From positions 62,001-126,000 of the forward strand of contig NZ_FOEO01000006.1 in the NCBI RefSeq assembly GCF_900110765.1: a DNA stretch of 64,000 bases, given 5' to 3'. Of this stretch, positions 25,465-34,710 are shown piece by piece. Position numbers and translations under genes: made by a program. The number at the start of each line of letters is the position of its first letter. Position 1 is the stretch's first letter. Origin of the DNA: Pseudomonas sp. NFACC02 (GTDB taxonomy: Bacteria; Pseudomonadota; Gammaproteobacteria; Pseudomonadales; Pseudomonadaceae). A model generated the notes under the pieces. That model was not told the origin of the DNA and searched no databases. It worked only from the letters and a program-made list of their open reading frames with translations.

Positions 25465-27594
25465 GTGGATCGCTCTCAGTTAATCTCTAACGCTCGCATT
25501 GGACTGATCGGTCTGGGCCGTGGTCAGTTGGGTGTGCCGTTGCTGTTGCTGGTCATGCTGGCAATGATGATGTTGCCGATGCCGCCGTTCCTGCTGGACG
25601 TGTTCTTTACGTTCAACATCGCGCTGTCGATCGTTGTACTGCTCGTCTGCGTGTACGCCCTGCGTCCACTGGACTTCTCGGTCTTCCCGACCATCCTGCT
25701 GATCGCCACCCTGTTGCGGCTGGCGCTTAACGTCGCGTCCACCCGCGTCGTCATGCTCCACGGTCAGGACGGTCACGCCGCTGCCGGTAAGGTGATCCAG
25801 GCCTTCGGCGAGGTCGTGATCGGCGGTAATTACGTGGTCGGTATCGTGGTCTTCGCGATCCTGATGATCATCAACTTCGTCGTGGTGACCAAGGGTGCCG
25901 GTCGTATCTCCGAGGTGAGCGCGCGTTTCACCCTCGATGCGATGCCCGGTAAACAGATGGCGATCGACGCGGACCTCAACGCCGGCCTGATCGATCAACC
26001 CGAAGCCAAGCGCCGCCGTCTGGAAGTCGCTCAGGAAGCCGAGTTCTACGGTTCCATGGACGGTGCCAGCAAGTTCGTGCGCGGTGATGCCATTGCCGGC
26101 CTGCTGATTCTGTTCATCAACCTCATCGGCGGCATGCTGGTGGGTATCCTTCAACACAACATGACCTTCGCCGACGCAGGCAAGGTGTATGCCTTGCTGA
26201 CCATCGGTGACGGTTTGGTGGCGCAATTGCCATCGCTGCTGCTGTCCACCGCCGCCGCGATCATGGTCACCCGGGCGTCCGGCTCGGAAGAAATGGGCAA
26301 GCTGGTCGGTCGCCAGATGTTCACCTCGCACAAGGCGCTGGCCGTTTCTGCCGGCATCATGATCGTGATGGGCCTGGTGCCGGGCATGCCGCATTTCTCG
26401 TTCATCAGCCTGGGGCTGGTGGCGGCGGGCGCTGCTTACCTGCTGTGGAAAAAGCAGAACATGGTCAAGCTGGCGGCCATTCAGGAGATCAAGCGTCAGC
26501 AGGAGTTGCTACCCGCGCCGAGCCGTGCGCAGGAATCCAAAGAGCTGGGCTGGGATGACGTGACCCCGATCGACATGATCGGCCTGGAAGTGGGCTATCG
26601 CCTGATTCCGCTGGTGGACCGTAACCAGGGTGGTCAGTTGCTGGCGCGGATCAAGGGCGTGCGCAAGAAGCTGTCGCAGGAGCTGGGCTTCCTGATGCCG
26701 ACCGTTCACATTCGCGACAACCTCGATCTGGCACCGAGTGCCTATCGCTTGACGCTGATGGGCGTGACCCTGGCCGAGGCCGAGATTTATCCGGATCGAG
26801 AGCTTGCGATCAACCCGGGCCAGGTGTTTGGCAGCCTCAACGGCATCAATGCCAAAGACCCGGCGTTCGGTCTGGAAGCGGTGTGGATCGAGATCAGCCA
26901 GCGCGCTCAGGCGCAGTCGCTAGGCTATACCGTGGTGGATGCCAGCACAGTAGTGGCAACACACTTGAACCAGATTCTTTATAAACACTCTCATGAGTTG
27001 ATCGGTCATGAGGAAGTCCAGCAATTGATGACGCTGCTGGCCAAAAGCTCGCCGAAGCTGGCAGAGGAGCTGGTCCCTGGCGTGCTGTCGTTGTCCGCGT
27101 TGCTCAAGGTGTTGCAGGCGCTGCTGGCCGAGCAGGTGCCAGTGCGCGATATTCGCAGTATTGCCGAGGCCATCGCCAACAATGCCGCGCGGAGTCAAGA
27201 TACCGCCGCATTGGTGGCGGCTGTGCGGGTCGGTTTGTCCCGTGCAATCGTCCAAAGCATTGTCGGCATTGAGCCAGAGCTGCCTGTTATCACGCTTGAG
27301 CCAAGGTTGGAACAGATATTGCTCAATAGTCTGCAGAAGGCGGGTCAGGGTCAGGAAGAAGGCGTTTTGCTTGAGCCGAGCATGGCTGAGAAACTCCAGC
27401 GCTCGTTGATCGAAGCGGCGCAGCGTCAGGAGATGCAGGGTCAGCCGGTTATTTTGTTGGTCGCAGGTCCGGTTCGCGCCATGTTGTCCCGCTTTGGACG
27501 TCTGGCAGTACCGAATATGCATGTTTTGGCTTACCAGGAAATTCCTGACAATAAGCAAGTCACCATCGTAGCGACTGTCGGGCCGAACGGCTGA
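25465..27594 (+). CDS. flhA: Flagellar export gate protein FlhA
   Basis: This 709-residue protein has an N-terminal membrane half with about eight helices (1-330), including the FHIPEP-family signature RISEVSARFTLDAMPGKQMA. The cytoplasmic half (about 350-709) forms a nonameric ring that receives chaperone-substrate complexes. FlhA couples proton motive force to export. The start is GTG at 25465 (DRSQLISNARIGLIGLGRG); the ribosome-binding site is weak (CAGGTA). It heads flhA-flhF-fleN-fliA behind its own sigma-54 promoter. The flanking repeat region does not disrupt it. Confidence 0.96.
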   Translation: MDRSQLISNARIGLIGLGRGQLGVPLLLLVMLAMMMLPMPPFLLDVFFTFNIALSIVVLLVCVYALRPLDFSVFPTILLIATLLRLALNVASTRVVMLHGQDGHAAAGKVIQAFGEVVIGGNYVVGIVVFAILMIINFVVVTKGAGRISEVSARFTLDAMPGKQMAIDADLNAGLIDQPEAKRRRLEVAQEAEFYGSMDGASKFVRGDAIAGLLILFINLIGGMLVGILQHNMTFADAGKVYALLTIGDGLVAQLPSLLLSTAAAIMVTRASGSEEMGKLVGRQMFTSHKALAVSAGIMIVMGLVPGMPHFSFISLGLVAAGAAYLLWKKQNMVKLAAIQEIKRQQELLPAPSRAQESKELGWDDVTPIDMIGLEVGYRLIPLVDRNQGGQLLARIKGVRKKLSQELGFLMPTVHIRDNLDLAPSAYRLTLMGVTLAEAEIYPDRELAINPGQVFGSLNGINAKDPAFGLEAVWIEISQRAQAQSLGYTVVDASTVVATHLNQILYKHSHELIGHEEVQQLMTLLAKSSPKLAEELVPGVLSLSALLKVLQALLAEQVPVRDIRSIAEAIANNAARSQDTAALVAAVRVGLSRAIVQSIVGIEPELPVITLEPRLEQILLNSLQKAGQGQEEGVLLEPSMAEKLQRSLIEAAQRQEMQGQPVILLVAGPVRAMLSRFGRLAVPNMHVLAYQEIPDNKQVTIVATVGPNG

Positions 27595-27605
27595 GGTAGT
27601 GAGTC

Positions 27606-28955
27606 ATGCAAGTTAAGCGTTTTTTCGCCGCCGATATGCGACAAGCCATGAAACTGGTTCGCGATGAGCTGGGCGCTGAAGCCGCCATCATCGGCAACCG
27701 GCGCATCGCCGGTGGCGTGGAACTGACAGCTGCGCTGGACTACAAATTGTCTGCGCTGGCACCGCGCGTGCCTAACATCGAGCTGGAAGACGAGTTGCGC
27801 AAGACCCAGTCGCGCATCGTCACCGCGCAGGCTGAGCTGACCCATCGCAGCGAGCTGGACACTGTCGCCAATCGTCAGCTGTTCGCCGGTGTTGCGATGG
27901 ACGACAGCAAGCAGATCGAGCCAACGCTGGACGAGCCGTTTCGCCCGTCGATTCATGCGGCCATCGCGGCTGATCGCGCCGAGCGTCAAACGGCCGCCGA
28001 GCCCGCTGTCAGCCAGCGCGCCTATGAGTCGATGCGCTCCGAGCTGAACGGCCTTCGCGAACTGCTGGAAGTGCAACTGGGGTCGCTGGCCTGGAATCAA
28101 CTGCAAGGCAGCCGCCCGCAGCAGGCGAACCTGTGGCGTCGTCTGCAGCGCGTCGGCCTGTCCGGTCCGCTGTCGCGCGACCTGCTGGCAATGGTGCCGG
28201 ACGGCAATGACCAGGCGCATACCTGGCGTATGTTGCTGGCGCATCTGGCCCGCATGATCGTGACGCCGGATGTCGAGCCGTTGGAAGAGGGCGGTGTCAT
28301 CGCCATGGTCGGTCCCGCCGGTATGGGCAAGACCACGACGCTGGCAAAACTGGCCGCGCGATATGTGTTGAAATACGGCGCGCAAAACATCGCGCTGGTG
28401 AGCATGGACAGCTTCAGGATCGGTGCTCAGGAACAGCTCAAGACGCTGGGACGTATTCTCAACGTACCGGTGACGCACGTCGACCCCGGGCAATCTCTGG
28501 CTCAGGCGCTCGAACCGCTGCTGCGCAAGCGCGTAGTGTTGATCGACACGGCCGGTCTGCAAGCAAGCGATCCGGCACTGCGTCTGCAACTGGAAAGCCT
28601 GGCGGGTCGTGGCATCAAGGCACGGAACTACCTGGTGCTGGCGACGACCAGTCAGAAGCAAGTGCTGACAGCGGCTTATCACAGTTACAAACGTTGCGGC
28701 CTGGCCGGGTGCATCCTGACCAAACTGGACGAAACCGCAAGCCTGGGCGAAGTCCTGAGCCTGGCGGTGACTCACGAGTTGCCCGTGGCCTACCTGACGG
28801 ATGGCCCACGGATTCCGGATGATCTGCATCTCCCACGTCGGCACCAGCTGGTGAGCAGGGCTGTCAGCGTGCAGATGCAGGAGGAGCCTAGCGAGGAAGC
28901 GATGGCGGATATGTTTGCGGATCTTTATCACAGCACCGGCAAGCGCGCGGGCTAG
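27606..28955 (+). CDS. flhF: FlhF signal-recognition-particle-type GTPase, flagellar placement
   Basis: This 449-residue protein has a basic N-terminal B domain (QVKRFFAADMRQAMKLVRDE), a variable linker, and a C-terminal NG GTPase domain with P-loop GPAGMGKTTTLAKLAARY near residue 237 and motifs VLIDTAGLQASDP and LTKLDETASLGE. FlhF localises to the pole and fixes the site of flagellum assembly; its GTPase activity is stimulated by FleN/FlhG, encoded next. Only 11 bases separate it from flhA, so it is co-transcribed. Confidence 0.96.
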   Translation: MQVKRFFAADMRQAMKLVRDELGAEAAIIGNRRIAGGVELTAALDYKLSALAPRVPNIELEDELRKTQSRIVTAQAELTHRSELDTVANRQLFAGVAMDDSKQIEPTLDEPFRPSIHAAIAADRAERQTAAEPAVSQRAYESMRSELNGLRELLEVQLGSLAWNQLQGSRPQQANLWRRLQRVGLSGPLSRDLLAMVPDGNDQAHTWRMLLAHLARMIVTPDVEPLEEGGVIAMVGPAGMGKTTTLAKLAARYVLKYGAQNIALVSMDSFRIGAQEQLKTLGRILNVPVTHVDPGQSLAQALEPLLRKRVVLIDTAGLQASDPALRLQLESLAGRGIKARNYLVLATTSQKQVLTAAYHSYKRCGLAGCILTKLDETASLGEVLSLAVTHELPVAYLTDGPRIPDDLHLPRRHQLVSRAVSVQMQEEPSEEAMADMFADLYHSTGKRAG

Positions 28956-29073
28956 GTAGGGAAAATGACATTGGAAAATACCTGCATCGATGGTCTGCCA
29001 CGCATTGTTCACGCAGTGAACGTGCAGCCCGAAATGTGGCTTAGGTCTAAGCAAGACAAGGTAAAAAATTAAC

Positions 29074-29907
29074 ATGGGCAGCATGCATCCCGTTCAGGTT
29101 ATCGCGGTGACCGGTGGCAAAGGTGGCGTAGGCAAGACCAACGTGTCAGTGAACCTCTCGCTGGCCCTGGCCGAGCTGGGACGTCGCGTCATGTTGCTGG
29201 ACGCCGATCTGGGTCTGGCCAATGTCGACGTATTGTTGGGGCTGACCCCGAAACGCACCCTTGCCGATGTCATCGAGGGTCGGTGCGAGCTGCGCGATGT
29301 CCTGTTGCAGGGCCCCGGCGGCGTGCGCATCGTGCCAGCGGCATCGGGCACCCAGAGCATGGTTCACCTGACGCCTGCGCAACACGCCGGCCTGATTCAG
29401 GCGTTCAGCGATATCGGTGACAACCTGGATGTGCTGGTGATCGACACCGCTGCCGGGATCGGCGAATCGGTGGTCAGCTTTGTGCGCGCCGCGCAGGAAG
29501 TCTTGCTGGTGGTCTGCGACGAGCCCACCTCGATCACTGACGCCTACGCGCTGATCAAACTGCTCAACCGTGATTACGGCATGAACCGCTTCCGCGTGCT
29601 GGCCAACATGGCGCAGAGCCCGCAGGAAGGGCGCAACCTGTTTGCCAAGCTGACCAAGGTCACCGACCGGTTCCTCGACGTGGCACTGCAGTATGTGGGC
29701 GCGGTGCCTTACGACGAGTGCGTGCGCAAGGCCGTGCAGAAGCAGCGGGCGGTGTACGAAGCATTTCCACGTTCCAAATGTGCGCTGGCGTTCAAGGCCA
29801 TCGCGCAGAAGGTCGATACCTGGCCGCTGCCGGCGAACCCGCGTGGCCACCTTGAATTTTTCGTTGAACGTCTGGTTCATCAGACCAGCGCAGGGCCAGT
29901 GTCATGA
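29074..29907 (+). CDS. fleN: FleN (FlhG) flagellar number regulator
   Basis: This 277-residue MinD/ParA-type ATPase has the deviant Walker A GGKGGVGKTNVSVNLSLAL near the N-terminus, Walker B VLVIDTAAGIG and a C-terminal amphipathic helix (LEFFVERLVHQ). In Pseudomonas, FleN binds FleQ, lowers its activity and keeps the flagellum number at one. It also stimulates FlhF. A 118-base gap separates it from flhF, with no strong promoter seen. The stop overlaps fliA by four bases. Confidence 0.96.
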   Translation: MGSMHPVQVIAVTGGKGGVGKTNVSVNLSLALAELGRRVMLLDADLGLANVDVLLGLTPKRTLADVIEGRCELRDVLLQGPGGVRIVPAASGTQSMVHLTPAQHAGLIQAFSDIGDNLDVLVIDTAAGIGESVVSFVRAAQEVLLVVCDEPTSITDAYALIKLLNRDYGMNRFRVLANMAQSPQEGRNLFAKLTKVTDRFLDVALQYVGAVPYDECVRKAVQKQRAVYEAFPRSKCALAFKAIAQKVDTWPLPANPRGHLEFFVERLVHQTSAGPVS

Positions 29908-30644
29908 CACCGAGCGGCTATCGCATGTACAGCAAATCTTCCAAAGATTCCCAGTATGAGCTGATCGAGCGTTATGCCCCTCTGGTCAAGCGCATCGCTT
30001 ACCACTTGCTGGCGCGTCTGCCAGCCAGTGTGCAAGTCGAAGACCTGATCCAGGCGGGCATGATCGGTCTGCTCGAAGTATCGACCAAGTACGACTCCAC
30101 CAAGGGTGCGAGTTTCGAGACGTACGCGGGTATTCGTATCCGTGGTGCGATGCTCGACGAAGTGCGCAAGGGCGACTGGGCACCCCGCTCGGTTCACCGC
30201 AATACGCGCATGGTGAGCGACGCGATTCGTGCAATTGAAGCAAAAACAGGTCGCGACGCTAAAGATCATGAGGTTGCTGCCGAACTTCAATTGAGCCTCG
30301 ACGATTACTACGGGATTTTGAACGACACCTTGGGCAGTCGCCTGTTCAGCTTCGACGACCTGTTGCAGGACGGCGAGCATGAAGGGCTGCACGAGGACGG
30401 CGCGAGCCAGTCGCTCGAACCGTCGCGCGATCTGGAAGACGAGCGTTTCCAGAGCGCGCTGGCGGAGGCCATTGCCAACCTGCCCGAACGTGAACGCCTG
30501 GTGCTGGCGCTGTACTACGACGAAGAGCTGAACCTCAAGGAAATCGGTGAGGTCCTGGGGGTCAGCGAGTCGCGCGTCAGTCAGTTGCACAGTCAATGCG
30601 CGGCACGGTTGCGGGGTCGGTTGGGCGAGTGGCGCGCGCGTTGA
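29904..30644 (+). CDS. fliA: FliA, flagellar sigma factor (sigma-28)
   Basis: This 246-residue sigma-70 family protein has region 2 (ELIERYAPLVKRIAYHLLAR, VEDLIQAGMIGLLEV), region 3 and region 4 (LPERERLVLALYYDEELNLK, EIGEVLGVSESRVSQLHSQC). It transcribes late flagellar and chemotaxis genes and is held by FlgM until the hook is complete. It overlaps fleN (ATGA), with an in-frame ATG 21 bases later as an alternative. Likely targets in this window are the sigma-28 motifs before fliS (2116) and the chemoreceptor gene (55896). Confidence 0.97.
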   Translation: MTPSGYRMYSKSSKDSQYELIERYAPLVKRIAYHLLARLPASVQVEDLIQAGMIGLLEVSTKYDSTKGASFETYAGIRIRGAMLDEVRKGDWAPRSVHRNTRMVSDAIRAIEAKTGRDAKDHEVAAELQLSLDDYYGILNDTLGSRLFSFDDLLQDGEHEGLHEDGASQSLEPSRDLEDERFQSALAEAIANLPERERLVLALYYDEELNLKEIGEVLGVSESRVSQLHSQCAARLRGRLGEWRAR

Positions 30645-30852
30645 CTCATCGAGCGCAGACCGTGGTGTCTGCGTGATGCATGTAAGGCCGGCTGTGCAAT
30701 AGACGTTGAGTGGGCGAAAAGGAAGACAAGGCAGGAGCCGGTCGGATCAGGTCTTTTACAGTCCGGTTCCGCTGCGCTTGTCAGTTGTCGATTCCTTGAC
30801 CCCCTTCATTGTTTTCGCAAAACGGGCCATTGGGTTGTGCCGGTATTGATTG

Positions 30853-30879
30853 AACGCGCGTCCAGGTGCTGGACGCGTT
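30853..30879 (+). promoter_or_regulatory. Hairpin in the cheY leader
   Basis: AACGCGCGTCCAG-GTG-CTGGACGCGTT forms an 11-pair stem with a two-base bulge and a three-base loop, ending 12 bases before the cheY ribosome-binding site. No T run follows, so it is not a normal terminator. The 256-base gap from fliA otherwise shows only a second hairpin (CGCAGAC/GTCTGCG at 30654-30673) without a T run. Confidence 0.55.
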
Positions 30880-30900
30880 AAAGACTGCTTGGAGGTCGAA

Positions 30901-31287
30901 TTGGACAAGAACATGAAAATCCTCATCGTTGATGATTTCTCAACGATGCGGCGGATCATAAAAAACCTGTTGCGTGACCTTGGGTTCACCAACACGGCCG
31001 AAGCAGATGACGGTACCACTGCATTGCCTATGCTGCAGAGCGGGGCTTTTGACTTTCTGGTGACTGACTGGAACATGCCTGGCATGTCCGGCATCGACCT
31101 GCTGCGCCAGGTGCGTGCCGATGAACGTCTGCGTCATCTACCGGTGTTGATGGTGACGGCCGAGGCCAAACGCGAGCAGATCATCGAGGCCGCTCAGGCC
31201 GGCGTGAACGGCTATGTAGTGAAGCCATTCACTGCACAAGTGCTCAAAGAAAAAATCGAAAAAATATTCGAGCGCGTCAATAGCTGA
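30901..31287 (+). CDS. cheY: Chemotaxis response regulator CheY
   Basis: This single receiver domain has acidic residues in [17 protein letters not shown], phospho-acceptor Asp in [13 protein letters not shown], and conserved Thr (VTAEA) and Lys (VVKPF). CheY-P binds FliM to change rotation. Two starts are possible. TTG 30901 (128 aa, MDKNMKIL) is four bases after a strong GGAGGT. ATG 30913 (124 aa) is sixteen bases after it, which is too far. The TTG version also aligns with the ADKELKFL start of E. coli CheY. I give the TTG start; most annotations would use the ATG. Confidence 0.93.
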   Translation: MDKNMKILIVDDFSTMRRIIKNLLRDLGFTNTAEADDGTTALPMLQSGAFDFLVTDWNMPGMSGIDLLRQVRADERLRHLPVLMVTAEAKREQIIEAAQAGVNGYVVKPFTAQVLKEKIEKIFERVNS

Positions 31288-31306
31288 TGTCCGCTGCGAG
31301 GGCGCT

Positions 31307-32095
31307 ATGGATCCTAAAGATTCTACAATGGGTGACTTTGAGTCGACCCTGAAGAAACACGCACAGGAACTCGTTGCCAGCCTTGAAAAAGGCAAGTTCG
31401 GTGACGCCGTGCAACTTATCCATCAGCTTAATCAGACCCGGGATCGCGGCCTGTATCAGGAAGTCGGCAAGCTCACGCGTGAACTGCACAGTGCGATCGT
31501 CAACTTCCATATTGACCCGCACATGCCGCAAGCCGAAGAAGTGTCCCAGATCACCGATGCCACCGAGCGCCTGTCGTATGTGGTCAGGCTCACGGAAGGG
31601 GCGGCTAACCGCACCATGGATCTGGTGGAGCAGAGCACGCCTTTGATGAACGGCCTCAGTGCCGACGCCAAAGCGCTGAGTGTCGAGTGGGGACGCTTCA
31701 TGCGTCGCGAAATCAGTGCCGACGAGTTTCGTGATCTGGCCCGTCGCGTCGATGGATTTCTGACGCGCAGCGAGAAAGACACCCACGAGGTCGCCACTCA
31801 CCTGAACGACATTCTGCTGGCTCAGGATTACCAGGACCTGACCGGTCAGGTGATCAAGCGCGTCACGCAACTGGTGACAGAAGTGGAGAGCAATCTGCTC
31901 AAGCTCGTGCTGATGGCCAGTCAGGTTGATCGCTTTGCCGGGATTGAGCACGACCAGGAAGTGTTCCGTCAGCAAAAAGAACAAGAAAAACTTCATTCCA
32001 AGGGTGAAGGTCCGCAGATTCATGCCGATAAACGTGAAGACGTCGTATCCGGTCAGGATGATGTAGACGATCTGCTATCCAGCCTTGGCTTCTAA
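31307..32095 (+). CDS. cheZ: CheY-P phosphatase CheZ
   Basis: This 262-residue helical protein has a long hairpin region containing the catalytic segment LNDILLAQDYQDLTGQVIKR (the conserved Gln lies in YQDLTGQ). The C-terminal CheY-binding tail DDVDDLLSSLGF lies at the very end. It removes phosphate from CheY-P to end signals. It follows cheY after 19 bases. The tail resembles the FliM N-terminus and the CheA repeats. Confidence 0.95.
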   Translation: MDPKDSTMGDFESTLKKHAQELVASLEKGKFGDAVQLIHQLNQTRDRGLYQEVGKLTRELHSAIVNFHIDPHMPQAEEVSQITDATERLSYVVRLTEGAANRTMDLVEQSTPLMNGLSADAKALSVEWGRFMRREISADEFRDLARRVDGFLTRSEKDTHEVATHLNDILLAQDYQDLTGQVIKRVTQLVTEVESNLLKLVLMASQVDRFAGIEHDQEVFRQQKEQEKLHSKGEGPQIHADKREDVVSGQDDVDDLLSSLGF

Positions 32096-32225
32096 CTTCT
32101 AGATCCCAGGTTCTATGTGAAAGTGGCTGCGGTGCTGCGCGTGAATGCTTCGACGAAGGTAATGCGCGCAGAGCCTCGATGCAGCCTCTGGATCGGTTTG
32201 ACGGTTAATTTTAGGAGCACCCCCA

Positions 32226-34514
32226 ATGAGCTTCGGCGCCGATGAAGAAATCCTTCAGGATTTTCTGGTAGAGGCCGGCGAGATTCTGGAGCAGTTGTCC
32301 GAGCAACTGGTCGAGCTGGAAAGCCGGCCTGACGATGCGGACCTGCTCAATGCAATTTTTCGCGGTTTTCACACTGTAAAAGGGGGCGCCGGCTTCCTCC
32401 AGCTCAACGAGCTGGTTGAATGCTGTCACATCGCCGAAAACGTGTTCGACATCCTGCGCAAGGGAGAGCGCCGGGTCGATGCGGAGCTCATGGACGTGGT
32501 GCTCGAAGCACTGGACACCGTCAACAGCATGTTCGGTCAGGTTCGCGAACGGTCTGACATCACGCCGGCCACGCCAGAGCTGTTGGCGGCGCTGTCGCGT
32601 CTGGCAGAGCCGGCGTCGGCTGACGAAGTGGCGGCTGCTCCTGCTCCAGAGGTCGAAGCGGTTGCCGAAGCGCCGTCCGAAGACATTACCGATCAGGAAT
32701 TCGAGCAACTGCTGGACTCGCTGAACGCGGTCAAGGCTGAAGCGGCCGGCGTTGCTGCGTCGGCGGCGGCGCCTGCCGCTTCTGTGTCGCCACCTGCCAC
32801 AGCGACTGACGCGGCCAGCGACGAAATCACCGACGCCGAATTTGAGTCGCTCCTCGACCAGTTGCACGGTAAGGGCCAGTTTGCGGCCGATGCCGTGGCA
32901 CCTGCGGCGGCTGCCGCACCCGCTGCGCCACCTGCCAGCGACGAAATCACCGATGACGAATTCGAAGCGCTGCTGGACCAGTTGCACGGCAAGGGTTCAT
33001 TTTCGCCCGATGCCGGCGCGGCTGCTCCCGCGACTCCACCTGCTCCTGCTACCGCGAGCGATTCCAAGGCCGCTGCGTCGGATGAAATCACCGATAACGA
33101 ATTTGAAGACCTGCTGGATCAGTTGCACGGCAAGGGCAAGTTCGAGCCTGCGGTAGCGGCGTCTGCGGCCGCGGCGACGACGCCAGCGAAAAAAGCCGAG
33201 CCTGCGAAAACGGAGCCCGCGAAGGCCGAGCCGGTCAAGCCAGCTTCGGGTTCTGCCGCACCCGCCAAGCCCGCTCCGGCTCCTGCTGCTGCGCCTGCAG
33301 CCGCACGCGCACCGGCGCCGGTCGCCGACAAGGCACCGACCGAAGCGGAAACCACCGTGCGCGTCGACACCGCCCGGCTGGATGAAATCATGAACATGGT
33401 CGGTGAACTGGTGCTGGTGCGTAACCGTCTGGTGCGCCTGGGCGCCAACAGTTCGGACGAAGCCATGTCCAAGGCCGTGTCCAACCTGGACGTGGTCACC
33501 GCTGACCTGCAGACCGCGGTGATGAAAACCCGCATGCAGCCGATCAAGAAAGTGTTCGGTCGCTTCCCGCGACTGGTTCGCGATCTGGCGCGTCAGCTGA
33601 AGAAAGAAATCAACCTTGAACTGGTGGGTGAAGAAACCGACCTGGACAAGAACCTGGTCGAGGCGCTGGCCGACCCGTTGGTGCACTTGGTGCGCAACGC
33701 GGTGGACCATGGCATCGAATCGCCGGAAGAACGCGAAGCGTCGGGCAAGTCCCGGGGCGGTCGCGTGGTGCTCTCGGCGGAACAGGAAGGCGACCACATC
33801 CTGCTGTCGATCTCCGATGACGGCAAAGGCATGGACCCGGCGGTGCTGCGTGCGATTGCGGTCAAGCGTGGGGTCATGGACAAGGATGCGGCGGACCGTC
33901 TGAGCGACACCGATTGCTACAACCTGATCTTCGCGCCGGGCTTCTCGACCAAGACCGAGATTTCCGACGTGTCGGGCCGTGGCGTGGGCATGGACGTGGT
34001 GAAAACGAAGATTGCCCAGCTCAACGGCTCGATCAACATCTACTCGACCAAGGGGCAAGGCTCGAAGATCGTCATCAAGGTGCCGTTGACCCTGGCGATC
34101 ATGCCGACCCTGATGGTGATGCTGGGCGATCAGGCCTTCGCTTTCCCGCTGGTCAACGTCAACGAGATTTTCCACCTCGACCTGTCGACCACCAACGTGG
34201 TGGACGGCCAGGAAGTGGTGATCGTGCGCGACAAGGCACTGCCGCTGTTCTACCTCAAGCGCTGGCTGGTCAGTTCGGCCGCGCACGAAGAACAACGCGA
34301 AGGCCATGTGGTGATTCTCTCGGTCGGCACTCAGCGCATCGGCTTCGTCGTCGATCAGCTCGTGGGTCAGGAAGAGGTGGTCATCAAACCGCTGGGCAAA
34401 ATGTTGCAAGGTACGCCAGGCATGTCGGGCGCCACCATTACCGGTGACGGCCGCATCGCCCTGATCCTCGACGTACCGAGCATGCTCAAGCGTTACGCCG
34501 CACGGCGTATTTGA
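32226..34514 (+). CDS. cheA: Chemotaxis histidine kinase CheA
   Basis: This 762-residue protein has an Hpt (P1) domain with the phospho-acceptor His49 (FRGFHTVKGGAGFL). A long Ala/Pro-rich linker (about 130-375) follows in place of a visible globular P2 domain. The linker contains four repeats of an acidic motif of the form DEITDxEFExLLDQLHGKG at about 152, 199, 239 and 286. Then come the dimerisation helices (VDTARLDEIMNMVGELVLVR), HATPase (LVRNAVDHGIESPEER, SDDGKGMDP, GRGVGMDVV) and a CheW-like P5 domain. CheA phosphorylates CheY and CheB in receptor arrays. TAGGAGCACC precedes the ATG. A 130-base gap separates it from cheZ. Confidence 0.96.
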   Translation: MSFGADEEILQDFLVEAGEILEQLSEQLVELESRPDDADLLNAIFRGFHTVKGGAGFLQLNELVECCHIAENVFDILRKGERRVDAELMDVVLEALDTVNSMFGQVRERSDITPATPELLAALSRLAEPASADEVAAAPAPEVEAVAEAPSEDITDQEFEQLLDSLNAVKAEAAGVAASAAAPAASVSPPATATDAASDEITDAEFESLLDQLHGKGQFAADAVAPAAAAAPAAPPASDEITDDEFEALLDQLHGKGSFSPDAGAAAPATPPAPATASDSKAAASDEITDNEFEDLLDQLHGKGKFEPAVAASAAAATTPAKKAEPAKTEPAKAEPVKPASGSAAPAKPAPAPAAAPAAARAPAPVADKAPTEAETTVRVDTARLDEIMNMVGELVLVRNRLVRLGANSSDEAMSKAVSNLDVVTADLQTAVMKTRMQPIKKVFGRFPRLVRDLARQLKKEINLELVGEETDLDKNLVEALADPLVHLVRNAVDHGIESPEEREASGKSRGGRVVLSAEQEGDHILLSISDDGKGMDPAVLRAIAVKRGVMDKDAADRLSDTDCYNLIFAPGFSTKTEISDVSGRGVGMDVVKTKIAQLNGSINIYSTKGQGSKIVIKVPLTLAIMPTLMVMLGDQAFAFPLVNVNEIFHLDLSTTNVVDGQEVVIVRDKALPLFYLKRWLVSSAAHEEQREGHVVILSVGTQRIGFVVDQLVGQEEVVIKPLGKMLQGTPGMSGATITGDGRIALILDVPSMLKRYAARRI

Positions 34515-34534
34515 AGTCCGCAATGCATTGAACG

Positions 34535-34624
34535 CTGTGGGATCGATTCATTCGCGAGGGGCCGGTACAGGCAACAGACAGGTATCGCCTGAATCATTTT
34601 CGCGAATGAATTCGCTCCCGCAGG
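34535..34624. repeat. REP-like inverted pair between cheA and cheB
   Basis: GCTGTGGGATCGATTCATTC at the left and TTTTCGCGAATGAATTCGCTC at the right are inverse copies of one REP family with some mismatches. They occupy the first part of the 196-base cheA-cheB gap. Confidence 0.8.
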
Positions 34625-34710
34625 TTCTTTGTCCACCTTTGTCATCCTGGTGGATCAGAGGTTGATGAAACGGGCCGCACCAGTCACTGGGCAGGCTCTA
34701 TGGAGTTTTT

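Noticed and set aside
30654..30673. Hairpin CGCAGAC/GTCTGCG after fliA as terminator
   Set aside because: No T run follows; it may be a chance hairpin.
32124..32138. Sigma-54-like motif TGGCTG-CGGTG-CTGC before cheA
   Set aside because: GG/GC spacing is correct but both boxes deviate from consensus, and cheA is expected to be read with cheY-cheZ or from FliA promoters.
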